Assembly: GCA_018398815.1 (NCBI GenBank)
Contig: CM031604.1
Coordinates: 51,983,865 to 52,006,364, forward strand
Direction of reading: 5' to 3'
DNA: 22,500 nucleotides
DNA from: Conus ventricosus
Taxonomy: Eukaryota > Mollusca > Gastropoda > Neogastropoda > Conidae
Shown here: piece by piece, positions 1 to 9,250 of the stretch
Numbering within the stretch: the stretch's first letter is position 1
Layout of the letters: the number at the start of each line of letters is the position of its first letter
Program-made: the position numbers and the translations under genes
Notes under the pieces: model-generated
What the model was told of the DNA's origin: nothing
What the model saw: the letters and a program-made list of their open reading frames with translations, nothing else
Databases searched by the model: none

Positions 1-8
1 ACACACAC

Positions 9-64
<56 letters not shown>

Positions 65-78
65 GGAGAGAGAGAGAG
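1..78. repeat. (AC)n then (AG)n microsatellite
   Basis: An AC dinucleotide run with one G interruption fills the first 61 bases and passes straight into a short GA run. The tract touches the window edge, so its full length is unknown. Confidence 0.97.
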
Positions 79-339
79 GGGGGAAGGTGAAGTAGGTGGG
101 CGGGAGCTGGGGGATGGGAGCTGGCCCGTGGTGGTGGGAGGAAAAGGTTGCAACTTTATGACAGACCGGAGTCAGCAAGAGCATGCCGTTGAACATGTAA
201 CGGAAGAATTACTCCCCATTTTCACCCCCACACTCTCCCCTCACGTCAAGAGGTAAAAAGCAAGAAAATGAATAATGAATAAAGCGACATGAAACTAAAC
301 GCCTTATCAATAAAGTGAAATAGTTATGGTGTGCCGGAA

Positions 340-480
340 CACTCTATGGCGGACACCACCCTGCACCACACAACGGCACGTGGACGGACGCACGCTTCAC
401 AACACCCGCCTTAAGCTCGTCGCACACGGCGCGGCTTCACGACTATAAAGGTGAGCGGTCGGTTGACAGTCTAAAGTCTA
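340..480 (+). promoter_or_regulatory. Possible TATA-type core promoter
   Basis: A TATAAAG motif at 444-450 follows about 100 bases with several CpGs and a CACGTG E-box core at 377-382. An 'acagtc' initiator-like motif lies about 25-30 bases downstream near 468-473, which is ordinary TATA-to-start spacing. No downstream coding exon is recognised, so the promoter call rests on motifs alone and could be chance. Confidence 0.22.
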
Positions 481-492
481 TACCAAAACTAC

Positions 493-772
493 CGCAAAAG
501 AACAACTTGTCGCTAAAAGTTTTTGCTGTGAGGACGTAAAACTCAACCATTCCGAGAGTCTACATCAACGACTGGTTCTAACCCACCCCAGAAGAAGACG
601 TAAGCAACACCAGCAACTACAACAAAGGAAGACAACGTTAACGACCACCACCATCGAACAACAACACCGACCAACTCCATCATGAACCTCTAAGCCAAGG
701 CATTCAAGACTGCAGCGAAAGAACAACTTGTCCTAAAAGCTTTAGTTGTGAGGACGTAAAACTCAACCATTC
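493..772 (+). repeat. Pair of diverged ~60-bp direct repeats
   Basis: The stretch 493-552 recurs with a few substitutions and a small gap at 715-772. Both copies share 'agaacaacttgtc' and 'gaggacgtaaaactcaacc'. A short 'gacagtctaaa' also occurs twice, once before copy one (465-475) and once just after copy two (776-786). The copies are about 222 bases apart. I do not recognise the family. Confidence 0.8.
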
Positions 773-935
773 TATGACAGTCTAAACATTCCAGTCCTTA
801 ATTAAACGTTGTCTTTTGACAGTATCCGCTTCCAAGACAAATGAAAGTCGCGTGGATGTCGCCTGCGATCAACAGCCGTGACAAATAATGCGGAAGGTTT
901 TGGTGCACGAGTACACTCATTAAGGATACGGCCCA

Positions 936-984
936 TGTGTGTGTGTGCGTGTGCGTGTGTGTGTGCGTGTGCGTTCGTGCGTGC

Positions 985-1015
<31 letters not shown>

Positions 1016-1065
1016 AGTGTGTGTGTGTGTGTTCGTGCGCGCGCGCGCGCGCTCGCGCTCGCGTG

Positions 1066-1114
<49 letters not shown>

Positions 1115-1131
1115 GCGCGCGCGCGCGCGCC

Positions 1132-1183
<52 letters not shown>

Positions 1184-1235
1184 CGTGCGTAGGTGCGTGC
1201 GTGCGTGCGTGGTGTGTGTGTGTGTGTGTGTGTGC
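936..1235. repeat. Compound (GT)n/(GC)n alternating tract
   Basis: About 300 bases of almost unbroken pyrimidine-purine alternation made of GT, GC, GTGC and GCGC runs. The Cys/Val/Arg/Ala open frames across it are artefacts of dinucleotide repetition. Alternating GC and GT tracts of this kind are classic Z-DNA formers. Confidence 0.97.
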
Positions 1236-1364
1236 AATCTCATATCATAAAGGTGTGTATATGACTGGATGTAAGACTGAAAAACAACTGTCACGTGCCC
1301 TTTGCATCCTATATGTAATGCAATGTAATTCTTTATGTACTACTCTTCCCAATTTTTTTCGTTC

Positions 1365-1366
<2 letters not shown>

Positions 1367-1427
<61 letters not shown>

Positions 1428-1470
1428 CGTGTGTGTGTGTGTGCGTGCGTGTGAGCGCGCGCGTGCGCAC
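1367..1470. repeat. (GT)n microsatellite with GC-rich end
   Basis: A GT run of about 50 bases is followed by mixed GT/GC alternation. It begins directly after a pyrimidine-rich stretch ending in CAG, which is probably coincidental. Confidence 0.96.
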
Positions 1471-1490
1471 ATACTTTTGTGGCGAGGTGA

Positions 1491-1582
1491 TGTATTTCAC
1501 AAAGAAAAATGAATGTTGACACTTTTCACAAAGAAAAACGAGTGTCGACAATTTTTCAGAAAGAAAACTGAAAACTAACAAG
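1491..1582 (+). repeat. Short tandem repeat, ~30-bp unit, about 3 copies
   Basis: Three imperfect units begin 'ttcacaaagaaaaatgaa', 'ttcacaaagaaaaacgag' and 'ttcagaaagaaaactgaa'. Each of the first two contains a gt[t/c]gaca motif. The third copy is truncated. Confidence 0.8.
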
Positions 1583-2032
1583 AAAACGACATGGTGCAAT
1601 CGAATGTTTCACCTCAGTCCTGCGACAACTAAGTTTACAGGCGCTTTCATTGTATTCCAGGCACTAAGATAAATGCAAAAGCAACTAAGGCTTTGAACAC
1701 ATTATAAGCACTAGCTTATTCAAATTTTCACATTTCTTGTAAAACTATGGGACTGCCCAGTGGAAATAAATTACCAACTGAGTCTTTGCATTGTGCACTT
1801 GTTCTTCACTCGCTTCACTCTTCCGAGCTGTCTGTGCCACGAACAGTCCTGCCTTGTTTTGTTGTTGTTGGTTTTCTCTTCTTTTTTTTTTCGTCACGTG
1901 TATCACGTGCAGTCGTCTGCATCAAAAGCGCTGACAGCAGACACTGCATGTAATACAACCCTAAAGTTGATGTGACAACAACTGTGTTTGACAGGAGTCG
2001 CTTCGTGCGGTGACCAAGAGTGCTACTCTACT
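1583..2032. other. Low-repeat DNA, no gene seen
   Basis: About 450 bases of ordinary-composition sequence. It contains a 68-codon open frame at 1747-1953 with no recognisable domain and a Phe-rich run from a T tract. I do not support a gene here. Confidence 0.5.
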
Positions 2033-2033
2033 C

Positions 2034-2078
<45 letters not shown>

Positions 2079-2084
2079 TGCGTG
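2033..2084. repeat. (GT)n-(GTGC)n microsatellite
   Basis: A GT run of about 26 bases changes into a perfect GTGC tetranucleotide run ending at 2084. Confidence 0.96.
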
Positions 2085-2358
2085 TCCTCCCCACGGCAGA
2101 CGCTCTCACGTTTCACACCTTGTGGCTCATCAGCTTTCCTGGTGGGGCTTAGGTAACCATATTGTGCCGTCAGCGTGTCAGTCAGACAGGTAATAAAGCC
2201 GCTGCCGACCCCACCTTGTTATCTATCGTCTGGCGGTGGAAGGAAACCTTTTCCTTCCATTTCATTAGAGGCTGAAAGCCGACAGTGGAGCCAAGTGAAG
2301 TGGAATAATACTGTTTTGTTGGAAACGAACCGTTAGAATTATGCATGTTGTTTCTGAC
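2085..2358. other. Low-repeat DNA, no gene seen
   Basis: About 270 bases without a recognisable gene. The piece at about 2270-2297 ('aggctgaaagccgac' and onward) resembles the start of the 53-bp satellite unit that begins at 2518, and may be a diverged relative of it. Confidence 0.45.
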
Positions 2359-2462
2359 TTGGGGGATATTGGGTGGGGGTGGGTGGGGGGGGCGGATGGG
2401 AACAGGGGAAAAGGGAGGTTGGCGGGGGGGGGGGGGGGGGAGGTCGAGCATTGGGGGGGTGG
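2359..2462 (+). repeat. G-rich tract with quadruplex potential
   Basis: Many G-runs of three or more with short spacers, including one uninterrupted run of 17-18 G, on the plus strand. The proline-rich minus-strand open frames here are a by-product of the C-rich complement. Confidence 0.85.
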
Positions 2463-2517
2463 AACTGAGCATATTGCCATGGTGAGTAATAACCGAGATT
2501 GGTCTTCATCCGTTTCC

Positions 2518-3259
2518 GTGAGTCAAAGGCTGAAAGACGACTTGGAAAGTACACAGAGACCAGGTTGACTGTGAGTCAAAGGCTGAAAGACGACTTGGAA
2601 AGTACACAGAGACCAGGTTGACTGTGAGTCAAAGGCTGAAAGACGACTTGGAAAGTACACAGAGACCAGGTTGACTGTGAGTCAAAGGCTGAAAGACGAC
2701 TTGGAAAGTACACAGAGACCAGGTTGACTGTGAGTCAAAGGCTGAAAGACGACTTGGAAAGTACACAGAGACCAGGTTGACTGTGAGTCAAAGGCTGAAA
2801 GACGACTTGGAAAGTACACAGAGACCAGGTTGACTGTGAGTCAAAGGCTGAAAGACGACTTGGAAAGTACACAGAGACCAGGTTGACTGTGAGTCAAAGG
2901 CTGAAAGACGACTTGGAAAGTACACAGAGACCAGGTTGACTGTGAGTCAAAGGCTGAAAGACGACTTGGAAAGTACACAGAGACCAGGTTGACTGTGAGT
3001 CAAAGGCTGAAAGACGACTTGGAAAGTACACAGAGACCAGGTTGACTGTGAGTCAAAGGCTGAAAGACGACTTGGAAAGTACACAGAGACCAGGTTGACT
3101 GTGAGTCAAAGGCTGAAAGACGACTTGGAAAGTACACAGAGACCAGGTTGACTGTGAGTCAAAGGCTGAAAGACGACTTGGAAAGTACACAGAGACCAGG
3201 TTGACTGTGAGTCAAAGGCTGAAAGACGACTTGGAAAGTACACAGAGACCAGGTTGACT
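2518..3259 (+). repeat. Minisatellite: 14 identical 53-bp units
   Basis: Fourteen head-to-tail units start at 2518 and every 53 bases after that, the last at 3207-3259. Each begins 'gtgagtcaaaggctgaaaga' and ends 'gaccaggttgact'. I see no differences between copies, which implies very recent expansion or homogenisation. Because 53 is not a multiple of three, the reading frame shifts with every unit, which argues against a coding repeat. There are no variable spacers, so it is not a CRISPR array. Confidence 0.98.
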
Positions 3260-3332
3260 TGTTTTGATTGTTTGTTCCTTACTTTTGTCAAGGAGGGGTT
3301 TTTTTTAAAAAATTTTTTCCTTACTCGCTTCT

Positions 3333-3390
3333 GTTGGTTTGTTGGTTGGTTGGTTTGTTGGTTGGTTGGTTGGTTGGTTGGTTGGTTTGT
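3333..3390. repeat. (GGTT)n tetranucleotide microsatellite
   Basis: A GTTG/GGTT run with a few GTTT interruptions. It ends where retrotransposon homology begins, so it sits on the 5' junction of the truncated element. The Gly-Trp-Leu-Val open frame across it comes from the repeat. Confidence 0.95.
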
Positions 3391-4249
3391 CAGGATGTCA
3401 ACAAGATTACTCAAAAACCACGTACAAATTGACCAGAGGGGCTCTTGAAACCATGTATAAATCATTTATCCTGCCGATATTTGATTATGCTGACATCATC
3501 TGGGATAATTGCGCGGAGTATCGATATCTTAGAAAATTTACACTTGGACGCCCTGCGCATTATCACGGGTGCTGTACGTGGAACTAGTCATAAAAAGCTG
3601 TTGGGAGAGTCAGGATTTTGTACTCTGAAGGAGCGTCGTCGCAGACACAAAATAATAATGTTCCATAAGATAATTCACAATGACTGCCCTAACTGTCTCT
3701 GTGACCTAATGCCACCCTTGGTTTCTACAGTCAATCCATATCACCTGCGAAGACCCTCGGATAGACTCATCCCTCGACACCAAACAGATGTATACCACAT
3801 ATCCTTTTTCCCTTTAACTGTATCCATCTGGAATACCCTCCCTACTGCTATTCAACAAACCCAGTCTCTCAGCTACCTCAAACACTACCTTTCCTCTGCA
3901 CACACTTTTGTCCCACCTTACTACTACCACGGAAATAGAAAGGAACAAATAATTCACTGTCGACTCAGGCTTGCAATGAGTGAACTAAATTATGACCTGT
4001 ACAATCGCCACATTCATAACGATCCATCATGTGCGTGTACTTATCCCCAAGAAACTGCCGAACACTTCCTCTTGTACAGCCCATTGTACACTGTACATCG
4101 AACACACACCATCCACAGCCTTCCTAGAGAACTGATTTCTGTTCGTAATTTGTTATTTTGGTAATGGTTCTCTCAACATGGAAACTAATATTCATATTTT
4201 TGAAATTGTTCGCAAATTTATTTCTCTAACAAAGGGTTTTGATTTGTAA
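3391..4249 (+). pseudogene. Non-LTR retrotransposon reverse transcriptase, C-terminal remnant
   Basis: This is the 3' end of an ORF2-type polyprotein from a LINE-like element. The first part, read to about 3525 in one frame, carries 'MYKSFILPIFDYADIIW', the pattern that follows the RT palm in CR1/L2/Jockey-type elements. The frame then changes and continues from 3445 as a 239-codon open stretch with 'LHLDALRIITGAVRGTSHKK' and 'SFFPLTVSIWNTLP'. Near its end is a C-x-C...H zinc-knuckle-like motif: C196, C198 and H207. The expected last cysteine appears as S212 (codon 4078-4080). A second frameshift in the T-run at 4155-4159 causes an early stop at 4162-4164; in the next frame the sequence stays open to a natural-looking stop at 4247-4249. 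The endonuclease and the RT catalytic core are missing. The copy cannot encode a working enzyme. The clade is uncertain. Confidence 0.88.
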
Positions 4250-4786
4250 CATAATTCCTAAGACTATTTTCAACTGCCCCTCTGGTCACATCGGGCGTAC
4301 ATGTATGGATTTGTTGACCTGCTGTTATTGTGTCTTTCTCTTTTCTCATCGTCACTAGTCTGCATTCTTAATGGAGCCGAGTTAACATTTAGAATTGTGT
4401 CCTGACCTGTTATTGACAAGACTCATGAATTGACTGTCCCGCGAGCTGATATTCAGTCATAGAAACTGGTTGCCCTCTTTTCTGTACAACTTGGCATACA
4501 ACTCCACTGTCGTCACACTTACGTACTTTTCTATTACCTCTTCATCATTTATTTTTCATTCCTGTTGTCGGGTTCTGTTTGATTGTTTATTTATACTTGG
4601 TTTTGTTTTTTTGTTTTTTGTTTTGTTTTTCCTGTTTGAAACTTTACATTGCAATACCAAAATGCTTTGCTGTTCAGACGTCCGTCGCAAATTCATTGTG
4701 TACATTCACTCTTAAGATAGGGCTTTATATAAGTACTTCTTGTTGCCCTGTCTCATTTACTCTTGTAACATTTGTGACAATGTTGA

Positions 4787-4792
4787 AATAAA
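4787..4792 (+). terminator. Polyadenylation signal of the retrotransposon
   Basis: A perfect AATAAA lies 15-20 bases before the inferred 3' end of the element, in the position expected for LINE transcript processing. Confidence 0.5.
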
Positions 4793-4846
4793 ATACTGTT
4801 TAAACCCAAAACCACGCAACTGATTTTTCATTTCATTCCATTTCAG

Positions 4847-4966
4847 AGCAGATTGGTGAAGTGTCTGAGGATCAAAGAGCGGATTCATAAGATCCGTTCC
4901 ACTTTGACAGAGGCCTGCGTTTTCCGGAATGAGCTCTTACACTTTTTTTTTCTCTTTCAATGTTAA
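4847..4966 (+). other. Exon-like open stretch after a splice-acceptor-like site
   Basis: A pyrimidine-rich run ending in 'ccatttcag' (to 4846) is followed by 39 sense codons before TAA at 4964-4966. The predicted peptide begins 'SRLVKCLRIKERIHKIRS' and is rich in charged and hydrophobic residues, unlike the low-complexity frames elsewhere. The last codons run into a T-tract (four Phe), so real coding may end earlier. No convincing donor site or poly-A signal follows. It may be a fragment of a host exon, part of an unrecognised repeat, or chance. Confidence 0.22.
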
Positions 4967-5085
4967 ATCCAATGCGCGTGGAAACAGACGAAGTTGTGTC
5001 CACTCAGGAAGAATACAAGTTGGATCAAGAAAATTGAGAACACAAATTTGTAAATACTACAATGGTAACGCTTGGTTGAGACAGA

Positions 5086-5086
5086 C

Positions 5087-5170
<84 letters not shown>
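5086..5170. repeat. (GA)n microsatellite
   Basis: An almost pure GA run with a few GG or AA interruptions; it produces the Arg/Glu open frames seen here. Confidence 0.97.
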
Positions 5171-5172
<2 letters not shown>

Positions 5173-5187
5173 GGGAGAATGGGTGGT

Positions 5188-5252
<65 letters not shown>
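5188..5252. repeat. (GT)n microsatellite
   Basis: An uninterrupted GT run of about 65 bases that follows the GA tract after a short G-rich spacer. Confidence 0.98.
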
Positions 5253-5256
<4 letters not shown>

Positions 5257-5474
5257 CAATGTGATGTTGAAGTAGAACCAATGTTTTAGGGTTCTCTGTT
5301 GAGAAAAGTACCAAAGGCATTTACAGCCCTATTACAGGGCAACCAGTTGCGACTATTCACAAACTGCAAAGGGAACCATTCCAGAAAACAATCCGGGAAT
5401 AATTGTAACACCTGTCTTTCCCCAGCGAACAGAGTTACCTTTTCTCAATTTATGGGTCAAGCCAATAGGGGAAC
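5253..5474. other. Low-repeat DNA, no gene seen
   Basis: About 220 bases with no recognised element. The piece 'ccagcgaacaga' near 5423 reappears as 'ccagcgaataga' near 5716 on the other side of the telomere-like block. This could be an old duplication flanking it, or coincidence. Confidence 0.4.
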
Positions 5475-5720
5475 GTCCCACTAGTCCGAGGGTTCACTAG
5501 TCCGAGGGTTAGGGTTAGGGTTAGGGTAGTCCGAGGGTTCACTAGTCCGAGGGTTTGGGTTAGGGTTAGGGTTAGGGTTAGGGTAGTCCGAGGGTTCACG
5601 AGTCCGAGGGTTAGGGTTACGGTTAGGGTTAGGGTAAGGGTTAGAGTTAGGGTTAGGATTAGAACCCTACCCTCGGACTAGTAAACCCTCGGACTAGTGA
5701 ACCCTCGGACTAGTGAACCC
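5475..5720. repeat. Interstitial TTAGGG block with inverted 'actagtccgagggttc' repeats
   Basis: Six plus-orientation copies of the 'agtccgaggg' core (near 5483, 5499, 5528, 5544, 5585 and 5601) alternate with runs of GGGTTA, the metazoan telomere hexamer, some of them mutated. After the last run (about 5611-5660), at least three copies appear in the opposite orientation ('ccctcggactagtgaa', about 5669-5720). The whole block is therefore an inverted repeat with a telomere-like middle. The 16-bp period is clear where two copies are adjacent. Confidence 0.93.
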
Positions 5721-5779
5721 TACCCAGCGAATAGATGTAGATTCAAAGATTTGATCTGAAACGTATGCCAGGCTGTAGA

Positions 5780-5895
5780 CCGGTGTAACGTGGTGAAACC
5801 GCCCCCCTCCCAGTTTAACTCCCGGGAGTCAGTATGGCACTGTCTCATATTAACTCCCAGGAGTTAATCTGGGTCTGCATCAAAGCAGCCCCCCA
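5780..5895 (+). repeat. Left terminal inverted repeat
   Basis: It matches the reverse complement of about 14035-14149, including 'cccagtttaactcccg' and 'ggagttaatctgggt'. It contains an internal palindrome around 5851-5874 (attaactcccaggagttaat). Confidence 0.85.
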
Positions 5896-6890
5896 ACAGG
5901 TTTAGAAGGGGCCCCCCATCTTTTCTTTTGTTTATTGGGCCTGTTTCAAAATGCCCCCTCCCATCTCGAATAACTCCGGGAGTTGTTTTAAACCAAAAAA
6001 AATTTTGACTCTAAACTAACTCCCGGGATTTTTCATAGGGGCCCCCAAAATCAGCCCCCCCCCCCTTGGAGAGTTAAAGGTGCTTTTCCAAACAACTCCA
6101 ATTCTTCGGGGCAAAAATTTGGACATAAAAATACTCCGGGAGTTAAATACCGCAAGGGGAAGTCATTCCGGACGGGCCGGGGAAAGGCCCCCCGGAGTTG
6201 ACTGACGCGGCCCGAATAGCCCCCCCCCCCCCCCTTTCTTAAAATTAAGAAAAATGGCCATTAAGCGCTCCAGGGGGAAGTTAATCTAGCCCCGGCCAAG
6301 AACAACCACCAGGGAGAAAAATTTGGGGACCGCCCCCAAAACCCCCCCTTGTGGGGGTTGACTTTAAACAAAAAATATTCAACCGGAACATTTGCTTCGA
6401 AATCAGAACATGGGGGGCACAACACGAAAGCTTATATGGGGAGTTAATCCTGCACCTGCCAAAACTGACCCCCTCCCCTTTCCCCTCCCCCCCCCTTTCC
6501 CCCCCAGGAGTTACTACCGAAACACCCCCCAGTAAAAGAGTTAAACGGCCCGGGCCCCAGAACACCCCTCCACCTCTTTTGGGATTTAATTAGCACCGCC
6601 CGAACAGCCCCCCCTAAGAGTTAAATGGATCCCCCAAAACACCCCCAACACCCCCCTAGGGGGTAAACTGGACCTGGCCAAAAGCAGCCCCCTTTCCCTG
6701 GGATTAATCTATGCTAGCCCAGAACAGCCCCCCCCCCCCCCCTTGGTGAGTTAACGGGACCTGATCCGAAACTGCCCCTTCCGGGGGAGCTAATCGGCAC
6801 TGAACCCTCCCCCCCCCCCCTCCCGGAAAGTGGGAAAATTTTAAACGGGACTGGCCCAAAACAACACCCCCTGAAAACCGCTGTTTTATC
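5896..6890 (-). repeat. Left arm: C-rich degenerate monomer array
   Basis: Roughly twenty degenerate units of the type 'gagttaa-ctgg-cc-ggccca-aacagccccc' run here. These are the reverse complement of the right-arm monomers. Both monomer classes are recognisable, for example 'gtaaactggacctggcc' near 6663 (type A) and 'ggagttaatctgggt' near 5861 (type B). C-runs reach 16-18 bases. The open frames here are homopolymer artefacts. Confidence 0.8.
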
Positions 6891-7195
6891 GCACCCTACC
6901 GTTTTTCACCATGCAAAACGGGGGGATAGCGCAAAACAGGGGCGAAGGTCCCCCGTTTGTTCTTGCGACAAAACGGCGAAGGGCGACAAAACAGGGGTTT
7001 TACGGTGTAACAACCCAAAAGTACTCCCGTCCAAAAGTGCTCCAGGGGGGTACTAGGGGGGCCGCCCCTAAAGGGACCCCCAAGAGTACATCTGGGTCGG
7101 GAAAAAATGGACCCCTTTTTTTTATAAAGTACCCGGAATCATTTAGAAATAACCCCCCCCCCCCCCCCCGGGATATCTCCCGTTAAGGTGTTGAG
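6891..7195. other. Left junction between arm and central array
   Basis: Partly single-copy sequence with small internal repeats, such as 'gacaaaacggcgaaggg' and 'gacaaaacagggg' near 6967-6997. It then shifts into 'aagtactccc'-type motifs like those of the central array. No gene is seen. Confidence 0.5.
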
Positions 7196-8935
7196 GGTTG
7201 TTATAATTTAGTCATAAAGTCATACATGCACTTCTATCTGAATCAACATTTAAATATATCTGAACAAAGTGAGGGGTATTTGGGGGTCCAGAAGTACCCC
7301 CCCTTTTCTATCTCCTTTAATTTAAAGTGTTAGGTGCTATTACTGGGCAAAAAATCCCAGACTTCATCTAATCAACTTTAAAACCAGTCTGAATCAACTT
7401 TTTGGGGGGGTATTCTGGCCCTCCCCAAAATACCCCCCTTTCCACTCCTTTGTCAATGGTTCAGGGGGGTTATTTTCTTCATAAACTCAACATGACTTTT
7501 ATCTGAAAAACATTGAAATAAGCTAATCAATTTTAGGGGAGTTGTTTTGGGGCATCCAAAAGTCCCCCCTCCCCCCCCCTTGATATCTCCTTTCCAAAGG
7601 CCAGGGTTTTTATTTAATGATCATAAACTCACACAGGGCATTCTAACCCGAATCAACTTGAAAAAGGCTGAATCAAAATTTAGGGGGAGTTTCTGGGGCC
7701 GGGGGAGAGAACCCCCCCCTTCTTTATTAATTCTCAAGGGTTTTTATTTACGGTATAAACCAGACAGGACAATTTTACTGAATCAAAATTTAAAAACCCG
7801 TTGGATCAACTTTTGGGGGTACTTGTGGCCGGGCCCAAAGTACCCCCCCCGTATACTCCTTTTTAATGTGCTCAGGGTTTTTTTTACTGGTTATAAACCA
7901 CCATGGAAATTCTATCGAAACAACATTGAAAACCAGTCTGAATCAACTTTAGGGGGGGGTACTGCGGGGCCGGGGCCCAGAAGTTCCCCCCCCTTTCGTT
8001 CTCCCTTGTCAAAGTTTCGGGGGTGTTATTTATGGTTAAAACTCACAATGGACATTTTATCGAAACAACATTTAAATATGTCTGAATTTAAATTTAGGGG
8101 AGTTGTTCTGGGCCCCGTCCCAAAAAAACCCCCCGCATATTTCCTTTACAAAATTCAGGGTTGTTTTTTAAAGTCATAAGCTCACACACGGAATTCACCC
8201 GAAAACATTTAAAAATCTGAATCAACTTTTTGGGGAGAAAATTTTGGGGGTCCCCGAAAAACCCCCCTTCATAATTCCTTTTTTAAAGTGTTCAGGATTT
8301 TTTTTACTGTCATAACTCACACAAGACAGTTAACTGAAACCCATGAAAAAAGTTGAATTTAAATTTAGGGAGGGTACTTGGACCCGGGCCCCGAAGTACC
8401 TCCCTTTTATACGCCTTTAATGTGTTAGGTTGTTATTTACGGTCAAAACTACCTTTACATTCTTTCAATCAACATAAGTATAGTCGAATCACTTTAGGGA
8501 GTACTTCCGAGTGGTCCCAAAGTACCCCCTTTGGGTCTCTTTGTTGTGTTTAGGGTTGTTATTTACTGGGCCCAAAATTATGATGAACTTTTATATAAAG
8601 TAATTTTAAAAAAGAGTCTGAATCACTTTAGGGGGGAAATTCTAGCCCTCCAGAAGACCCCCCACCCCTCTTGCAACTCCTTTTTTGATGTGTTCAGGGT
8701 TGGTTTTTTTTTTTACTGGGCATAACTTTATCTAAATCAAATGTCATATAACTGATTGAAATTTAGGGTGAGCTTCCGGCACAGAAGTTCCCCCCCCCCC
8801 CCCCTTTATATTTATTCATTAATTGTTCAGGTTTTTTTTTCTGTTAAAACTCAAAAATGGACATAAATCATACATACATTCTATCTGAATCCCAATGAAA
8901 TATTTCTAAACAACTTTAGGGGAGTAAATGGAGCC
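7196..8935. repeat. Central array: ~13 degenerate ~135-bp units
   Basis: The marker 'aagtacccccc' or a variant recurs near 7293, 7431, 7561, 7709, 7839, 7982, 8128, 8260, 8395, 8521, 8656 and 8786, at intervals of about 126-147 bases. Between markers each unit carries 'ttcagggtt-tttactg-cataaactcaca' and 'ctgaatcaacttta-gggg' blocks. At several joints the flanks form a hairpin, for example GGGGGTACTT (7815-7824) with AAGTACCCCC (7838-7847). The 210-codon open frame at 7547-8179 runs through several units and is not credible as a gene. Confidence 0.87.
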
Positions 8936-9250
8936 CGCCAAACTTACTTCCGGGGGTACATTGGGGGGGCCCAGATGTACCCCGGGGGTCACTGGGGGCA
9001 GGGGGGGGGGGGGGGGAGGGGGGGGGAACGGGGTCAGTTTGGATTGGTACCAAAAGTCCCCCTGTCTAAAAGGGAAACATCGTTTAAAAATTACATAAAA
9101 AAAAATATTTTCAAAATTGTCAAAGGGGGAGTACTTTCCGGGGCCAAGGGGGGGTACTGTCCAAATAGTCCCGGGGAAAATTCGGGGCTGGGCCCAAAGT
9201 ACTCCCGGGGGGTACTTCCGGGGGGGGAGTACTTTTGGGGGGGGTTTCAC
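8936..9250. other. Right junction, G-rich with 'ggtac' palindromes
   Basis: The central-array joint motif continues without the AT-rich unit body. It includes a hairpin-like pair around 8952-8982 (gggtacat / atgtacccc) and several G-runs, then merges into right-arm monomers. No gene is seen. Confidence 0.6.

Larger units (their letters stand above)
79..935. other. Low-repeat DNA without a recognisable gene
   Basis: No long open frame is present. The stretch holds a CpG-containing segment around 340-440, a TATA-like motif near 444 and a diverged direct repeat (both listed separately). The part from about 560 to 712 is rich in CAA and CCA, like an untranslated leader. The longest ATG frame I checked near its end, at 841-888, is only 15 codons. 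Confidence 0.5.
3391..4806 (+). mobile_element. 5'-truncated non-LTR retrotransposon copy
   Basis: The unit consists of the RT remnant, about 540 bases of T-rich 3' UTR, and an AATAAA at 4787-4792 shortly before the apparent 3' end. Truncation at the 5' side is normal for target-primed insertion. No long poly-A tail is visible and I found no clear target-site duplication. Confidence 0.75.

Noticed and set aside
937..1512. 191-codon Cys/Val-rich open frame and its Thr/His-rich antisense partner
   Set aside because: Pure by-products of GT/GC dinucleotide repeats.
2518..3259. CRISPR array
   Set aside because: The units are joined without variable spacers, and the setting is eukaryotic.
3106..3465. 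119-codon minus-strand frame in the 53-bp array
   Set aside because: Each unit is read in a different frame and the rest is the Asn-Gln-Pro-Thr translation of the GGTT repeat.
4470..4791. Two hydrophobic open frames of 70-81 codons
   Set aside because: They lie in the T-rich 3' UTR of the retrotransposon; T-richness explains the Phe/Leu content.
7547..8179. 210-codon open frame
   Set aside because: It crosses several degenerate ~135-bp units whose lengths are not multiples of three. It has Pro and Gly runs from homopolymers and no domain.
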